Assembly: GCA_964407325.1 (NCBI GenBank)
Contig: CAYOVA010000003.1
Coordinates: forward strand, 40,221 to 104,220
Reading direction: 5' to 3'
From: JAOAFZ01 sp964407325
Lineage (GTDB): Bacteria; Patescibacteriota; Microgenomatia; UBA1406; GWC2-37-13
DNA: 64,000 nucleotides
How positions within the stretch are numbered: the stretch's first letter is position 1; every line of letters begins with the position of its first letter. A program made the translations under genes and the position numbers. The notes below the pieces were generated by a model. It made no database searches. It worked only from the letters and a program-made list of their open reading frames with translations, and was not told the DNA's origin. Below are positions 60,574 through 64,000 of this stretch, in pieces.

Positions 60574-61508
60574 ACATGGATTGGCTCTAAATTTGCTTCT
60601 ATGGCTTCCCGCTGGTGTTCCAAAAACGGCGGAAGAGCAAGTTTTTCGCCTAATGTTTCAGCTTTTTCATCTGCTGTAAAGCCGGGTTCTTCCGTTGCCA
60701 GTTCAAATAAAATACCAGCAGGGGTTCTAAAATACACAGACATAAAATAATAGCGGTCTATAAATTCGGTAGGACGCATGCCAATTTCAATTAACGTATC
60801 ACGTAGCTGCGATTCATGTTGTTTATCTTTTACACTAAACGCAATGTGGTGCACAGTTCCATACCCATTCACAACTCCGAAATCCAGGGGTTCTTCCGAA
60901 ATGATTAAATATGCAGTATTTTCCCGATGTGGGATCTTATATAAGTGGGTATTCCCTTCTGTTTTTTCTAATGTGTAACCCAGTACGTCTAGTATCGGAG
61001 TAATCATCGAATCACTTATCATCGAAAGGGTAGCACCGTGAAAACAGCGAATTGCGTGCTGTGCAGATATATCCTGTGTGGTCCAGATATGTGCTTCGAA
61101 TTGGTCTTCAAATTGCTGCATCTCAACAAGTTCGAGTTTTTGCTCATCGTTATCATAGAAAATAAGGCGTTTAAATCCAAACTGTTCTCGAATTTCTTCG
61201 TGCTCAATCTTAAGCATTTTAAATCTTTTTTTCCAGAAATCTAAAGTACCGGCAGGAATAGCAAATGCGATTGTAGTAACCTGGCCAGCTCCTCTTTTTC
61301 CTTTTGGGACACCTTTAAAGGGGAAAAAGGTAATGTCAAAACCAGGACTGCCAAATTTGTTTCCAAAAAAAAGATGATAGGTCAGCACATCATCCTGGTT
61401 TACTGATTTTTTGACCAACCGAAGGCCAAGCACTTTTGTATAAAAGTCGTAGGTTGCTTGTGCATCAGAAGATATTGCTGTTATGTGATGGATTCCGTGT
61501 ACGCTCAT
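60570..61508 (-). CDS. Ring-cleaving dioxygenase, MhqO-like (VOC superfamily)
   Basis: This 312-residue protein contains two VOC repeats (GIHHITAISSDAQATYDFYTKVL; MISDSMITPILDVLGYTLEK) and conserved HHIAFSVKD, FELATEEPGF and PPFLEHQREAIEANL at the end. Relatives open hydroquinone rings in thiol/quinone stress. Metal ligands are His in HHITA and His in HHIAF with a Glu in FELATEE. TATAAA lies 5 bases before the ATG. It may have been gained by transfer. Confidence 0.88.
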   Translation of the reverse strand: MSVHGIHHITAISSDAQATYDFYTKVLGLRLVKKSVNQDDVLTYHLFFGNKFGSPGFDITFFPFKGVPKGKRGAGQVTTIAFAIPAGTLDFWKKRFKMLKIEHEEIREQFGFKRLIFYDNDEQKLELVEMQQFEDQFEAHIWTTQDISAQHAIRCFHGATLSMISDSMITPILDVLGYTLEKTEGNTHLYKIPHRENTAYLIISEEPLDFGVVNGYGTVHHIAFSVKDKQHESQLRDTLIEIGMRPTEFIDRYYFMSVYFRTPAGILFELATEEPGFTADEKAETLGEKLALPPFLEHQREAIEANLEPIHV

Positions 61509-61536
61509 ACCCCTTTATACCATATACTCTTTTATT

Positions 61537-61926
61537 TTAGTACTTACGGCCTTGTTCAATAGACCATGGTTTTTCTAATGGACCGCAGTATATTGTTGGT
61601 CCGCCAAACTGGTCGGCCGTAATATCCGCAATGTATATTTTGTTATGATAGTTAAATGTTAGAAAGGTATGGCTTTCTTTATTATAGCTACCATATACGA
61701 TCTCCCCAAAACCAAGTCGATTGCGAATCTCAACCGAAGTAAGTCCACAATTCCAATTCGGGAAAAGGAGTTGGGCTTGCTCAAGAAATCGGTATACATT
61801 ACCTACTTGAGGAGCATATTTAGAATACTCCTGTGCTAATACTTCGTCGTATGCTTTTCCCGTTTCAAACATGATTCGTTCTTCGTTTAGTATCGAAAGG
61901 ATCGAAGACAATGACATACTTCTCAT
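61537..61926 (-). CDS. Possible papain-like/transglutaminase-like small protein
   Basis: This 129-residue protein has Cys in FPNWNCGLTSVEIRNRLG, His in YNKESHTFLTFNY and Asp in YIADITADQFGG. This Cys, His, DxTADQF arrangement occurs in small transglutaminase-like proteins. It could be a cysteine peptidase or acyltransferase. TACTAT lies 6 bases before the ATG, supporting the start. No neighbour clarifies its role. Confidence 0.5.
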   Translation of the reverse strand: MRSMSLSSILSILNEERIMFETGKAYDEVLAQEYSKYAPQVGNVYRFLEQAQLLFPNWNCGLTSVEIRNRLGFGEIVYGSYNKESHTFLTFNYHNKIYIADITADQFGGPTIYCGPLEKPWSIEQGRKY

Positions 61927-61984
61927 AAAGGAATAGTATCATTACACTGTTGTAAATGTATTAGATAATTTTTTACCGTTATTG

Positions 61985-62022
61985 TATAATAATAACTTGA
62001 CATACAGGACTACGTAAGGAGG
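61985..62022 (+). promoter_or_regulatory. Promoter, leader and SD of cassette D
   Basis: TATAAT (61985-61990) is followed by a leader of about 32 bases with a full AAGGAGG (62016-62022) at 6 bases from the ATG. This is the clearest SD-type initiation of a first gene in the window. Confidence 0.7.
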
Positions 62023-62028
62023 ATCGCT

Positions 62029-62712
62029 ATGGACCCGGTAAAAGAGTATAGGGAGTCTATCAGGCCTTATCCGATCGCGACGATGGTTCGAGGGATTCTG
62101 GGATGGTCGTATACCCTGATCTTCATTGTACTCTACATCTTCCCCCCAGCTCCATTGGAGAACGCCATAGAGTCTTTCGACCAAAGTAACCTCTGGTGTA
62201 CCAGCATCGTGCTGTTCTTAGCGTTGATGGGGGTTACAGAGTTCTTTAAGCGGAGTTGGCAGCTGGTGTACCAGATATTTGAGGTGAGGCATCCTCCCCT
62301 TGCACTCGTGAATGTGGCAGCATTGGCATGCTTACCTGCAATGGTACTCGTAAAGTACTACATGCTCGAAGGGAGGCAAATGACAAGTGATTTCGATGGA
62401 GTCCTCCTTGGTGCAGTTATGTTGGTGTACCTGATCGCGAACTATCTGGATGTGCGGAAGCGGATTCGCACCCGTCTTATCCACCTCAACCAAAGCATGC
62501 CGGTGGTTCTGAGCCCCACACGTGGCTGGAGGAGCACCGCTTTGTTCCTGGTGATAGGCTTTGCCTTGGGTTTGCTTGCTACGAGAGCGCCAAACCTACC
62601 CACCGTCATCGTCTACAGCATGCACATCCTCGGCGCATTGGGCATTCTCACCCTGGTCCACCTTGTACTTCACTCACTTGCCAAATTGCGCTTTCCTTCT
62701 CTGAAGGTCTGA
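62029..62712 (+). CDS. Five-helix membrane protein in GC-rich cassette D, unknown function
   Basis: This 227-residue protein has about five to six hydrophobic segments (about 20-40, 57-75, 87-108, 125-142, 168-190, 196-218) and a basic loop RKRIRTRLIH. It starts at MDPVKEYRES, like MDPRLL in cassette A (GTG there). The GC content (35 of 60 in line 62461-62520) and SD differ from the surrounding genes. I know no matching family. Confidence 0.65.
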   Translation: MDPVKEYRESIRPYPIATMVRGILGWSYTLIFIVLYIFPPAPLENAIESFDQSNLWCTSIVLFLALMGVTEFFKRSWQLVYQIFEVRHPPLALVNVAALACLPAMVLVKYYMLEGRQMTSDFDGVLLGAVMLVYLIANYLDVRKRIRTRLIHLNQSMPVVLSPTRGWRSTALFLVIGFALGLLATRAPNLPTVIVYSMHILGALGILTLVHLVLHSLAKLRFPSLKV

Positions 62713-62746
62713 CAGCTGCTTGGGCAAGACGGTCGTTCCGTATGTC

Positions 62747-62768
62747 GGGAGGGGCGCAGTCCCCTCCC
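62747..62768 (+). terminator. GC-rich hairpin ending cassette D
   Basis: GGGAGGGG (62747-62754) pairs perfectly with CCCCTCCC (62761-62768) over a 6-base loop, 34 bases after the stop codon. There is no U-tract. Confidence 0.6.
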
Positions 62769-62795
62769 AGCCAATTCAAATTCTCGAGAGGTAGT

Positions 62796-63053
62796 CTACA
62801 AGCCCTTCACCATGTTAATATTGCTTATAAAACGATACAAAAGATGCAGCAAAAGCAGGACTACTACAATCGAAACAGTGGCAATGGCAAACCATATTGC
62901 AAATCGTTGACCCGGCGATTTTGTTTGTTGCAGTTCACTATCATATTCTAGAGCTCTGTAATAAAGGGCATGGTACAAATCAATAGCAAACGTCTTTATA
63001 AAGTTCAGGAAAAACAGTAATACACCCCTGATAATTTCTTCAACACGTCGCAT
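62796..63053 (-). CDS. Two-helix small membrane protein, unknown function
   Basis: This 85-residue protein has hydrophobic stretches at about 9-22 and 52-72, with a charged middle (ALEYDSELQQTKSPGQR). It follows the 63425 gene by 3 bases, so both form an operon of small membrane proteins. No family is recognised. Confidence 0.55.
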   Translation of the reverse strand: MRRVEEIIRGVLLFFLNFIKTFAIDLYHALYYRALEYDSELQQTKSPGQRFAIWFAIATVSIVVVLLLLHLLYRFISNINMVKGL

Positions 63054-63056
63054 AGG

Positions 63057-63425
63057 TTAAGCTTTCTTCTTCAAAAAATAAGTGGTAAGCGGGATGAGTA
63101 CAACATACACTGGTAATACTGTAAGTATGTAATCTTGGATAGGCATTTTAAATAAAGCAATCAGGACAATTATGTCCAAAACCACTTGAAAAAGAAAAAT
63201 AACAAGCGCTGTGTTAAGAACTGTTTCCTTGGGATTGTGCTTGAAAAAGGTTCTCAGGAAAAACAAGGCGGCAAGTGTGGCAGACACCATCATGGTTATT
63301 TTGAATACCCAGAAGTTGGCCATCATGGTTCCGCTTCTATCGTAAAAAAACATACTAACAATGAAAGGTGTTACCCAGATACCAAGTGACGGGAGGGTTA
63401 GTTTTTTGATGAGTTGCACTGTCAT
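63057..63425 (-). CDS. Four-helix small membrane protein, unknown function
   Basis: This protein has 122 residues from MTVQLIKKLTLPSLG, with TATAAT 6 bases upstream (63432-63437). It has about four membrane segments. No conserved motif is recognised. It heads the two-gene reverse operon with the gene at 62796. Confidence 0.55.
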   Translation of the reverse strand: MTVQLIKKLTLPSLGIWVTPFIVSMFFYDRSGTMMANFWVFKITMMVSATLAALFFLRTFFKHNPKETVLNTALVIFLFQVVLDIIVLIALFKMPIQDYILTVLPVYVVLIPLTTYFLKKKA

Positions 63426-63431
63426 AGTAAG

Positions 63432-63444
63432 ATTATAGTACAAT
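63432..63444. promoter_or_regulatory. Adjacent divergent -10 boxes (small operon and cassette E)
   Basis: Reverse TATAAT (63432-63437) is followed directly by forward TACAAT (63439-63444). The latter would give cassette E a leader of about 60 bases. Confidence 0.5.
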
Positions 63445-63511
63445 ATCCTTTCTTCGCATATGCTGGTGTGAAGATTACACGGAATAGGTTAGTGTAATGG
63501 TAAGGAGGGTT

Positions 63512-63592
63512 ATGGATTATCCAGCACCGAGACCTCAACCAGTCCCAAGGCCTCCACCCGGGCCGCCTCCGTCACCAAGACCCCCTGGCTGA
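63512..63592 (+). CDS. 26-residue proline-rich peptide in GC-rich cassette E
   Basis: The ORF has ATG at 63512 and TGA at 63590-63592. AAGGAGG (63502-63508) lies 3 bases before the ATG, a strong but close SD. Fourteen of 26 residues are Pro, with the motif RPPPGPPPSPRPP and Arg as the only basic residue. It has no Cys or hydrophobic core, so it is likely extended (polyproline II). Line 63541-63600 has 44 G+C of 60 bases. It could be a real peptide, a leader peptide that stalls ribosomes (Pro runs do so without EF-P), or a non-coding RNA with chance ORF. Confidence 0.45.
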   Translation: MDYPAPRPQPVPRPPPGPPPSPRPPG

Positions 63593-63637
63593 CCTCCGGG
63601 CTGATAATACAGCCTGGCGGCCGTGTGCCGCTTTCAC

Positions 63638-63663
63638 ACTCTTCCTGCAGCATCAGGAAGAGT
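63638..63663 (+). terminator. Hairpin ending cassette E
   Basis: ACTCTTCCTG (63638-63647) pairs with CAGGAAGAGT (63654-63663) over a 6-base loop. A few T follow (TTACATTT) but no continuous U-tract. Confidence 0.55.
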
Positions 63664-63706
63664 TACATTTGGCGGTGTGTTTACGAAAAAATCCGAACAT
63701 TTTTCA

Positions 63707-63735
63707 GCGGCGGTTGCCCCCACCCCAACCGCCGC
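63707..63735. other. Second GC-rich hairpin in the cassette E region
   Basis: GCGGCGGTTG (63707-63716) pairs with CAACCGCCGC (63726-63735) over a C-rich 9-base loop. A weaker AT hairpin precedes it (about 63684-63705). Stretch 63593-63830 has no other ORF and may be a structured RNA. Confidence 0.45.
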
Positions 63736-63830
63736 GTGTGCGGGCCGAACGGTTGATTTGCGATTTCAAGGTTTTCTTTGAATTACTCTATCCCATTTAA
63801 TTAAGTGCTGAACGTAATAGCAAAACATGG

Positions 63831-63836
63831 TATAAT
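63831..63836 (+). promoter_or_regulatory. Extended -10 box of the last gene, leaderless type
   Basis: CATGGTATAATTCC contains TGn plus TATAAT, 7 bases before a GTG start. Confidence 0.6.
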
Positions 63837-63843
63837 TCCCCCT

Positions 63844-64000
63844 GTGATTAACAGTAATCCTTTTGTGAAAAGCCAAAGCGGCAGTAATGATTCTATTAAG
63901 AGAAAGATATCATTAAACAAGATCCTTTTAAAAGGATGTCTTTTGTATATCTTTTTTTCAATCATCATCAGTCTTTTCTTTGAGAACACACTCTTCTGGA
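63844..64000 (+). CDS. Start of a membrane protein gene (runs off the window edge)
   Basis: From GTG at 63844 the frame stays open to the window edge (52 codons). It begins VINSNPFVKSQSGSNDS, then a Lys-rich stretch and a membrane helix (KGCLLYIFFSIIISLFF). The cytoplasmic N-terminus and helix suggest a membrane protein; nothing more can be said from this fragment. TATAAT 7 bases upstream supports the GTG. A reverse frame over the same bases is a shadow. Confidence 0.6.
   Translation, partial: MINSNPFVKSQSGSNDSIKRKISLNKILLKGCLLYIFFSIIISLFFENTLFW

Noticed and set aside
63801..63989. Reverse ORF of 62 codons at the window end
   Set aside because: It overlaps the forward open frame from GTG 63844, which has TATAAT 7 bases upstream. 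No start signal supports the reverse one.

Overview
The window looks like a stretch of chromosome from a Candidate Phyla Radiation (Patescibacteria) bacterium, probably near Microgenomates. This assignment is inferred from gene content and style, not from a marker phylogeny. The DNA is AT-rich and densely packed with overlapping genes. The standard genetic code fits: a release factor 2 gene is present and TGA ends many genes. There are many small membrane proteins of unknown role and an unusually large set of membrane-embedded (GT-C type) glycosyltransferases. No rRNA, CRISPR array, transposase or integrase was seen.

Layout. 1-450 is the 5' end of rpoB. 654-6237 holds a GT-C enzyme and a surface operon (lamin-tail protein, VanZ, CAP protein, sugar nucleotidyltransferase, small membrane proteins). 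6281-9588 is ftsE-ftsX plus a coiled-coil/C39-like peptidase that probably forms their cell-wall hydrolase. 9667-10826 is prfB, split only by an artificial run of N. 10860-14061 is a toxin/immunity pair: a membrane-anchored protein ending in an RNase A-like (CdiA-CT) toxin domain, and a CdiI_2-like immunity protein whose promoter lies in the last codons of the toxin. 14207-19380 holds a PilM-like/LytR_C fusion, dnaG, rpoD and a CAAX-type protease. 19740-38831 is a large glycosylation cluster (GT-C, GT2 and GT4 enzymes, a flippase). 38883-41769 is a MacAB-like exporter. 42170-44941 is fpg, a GT4 enzyme and uppP. 44948-49187 carries five tRNAs (Arg-CCG, Ala-CGC, Ile-UAU, Phe-GAA, Gly-GCC), a nucleotidyltransferase-like gene, another GT-C enzyme, an AlkX/YcaQ-like gene and an HTH gene. 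49195-52154 has secreted or anchored proteins, a Nudix hydrolase, a dockerin-like protein and an SDR. 52162-56950 is a starch/glycogen cluster (GH15, DUF5752, GH57, glycogen-synthase-like GT). 57181-61926 includes a methyltransferase, an FN3 protein, uvsE and an mhqD/mhqO-like pair. 62796-64000 holds small membrane proteins and the start of another gene.

Two expression styles stand out. Most first-in-operon genes have a TATAAT-like hexamer only 5-11 bases before the start codon and no Shine-Dalgarno (SD) sequence, which implies leaderless mRNAs; several divergent pairs share one palindromic -10 box. In contrast, five GC-rich intergenic cassettes (about 19384-19733, 41772-42139, 59494-59942, 61985-62768, 63439-63735) each carry a -10 box, a 35-70 base leader, in most cases a clear SD, one short ORF and a GC-rich hairpin without a U-tract. 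They contain no recognisable family and are the best candidates here for something undescribed, together with the RNase A-like toxin module.
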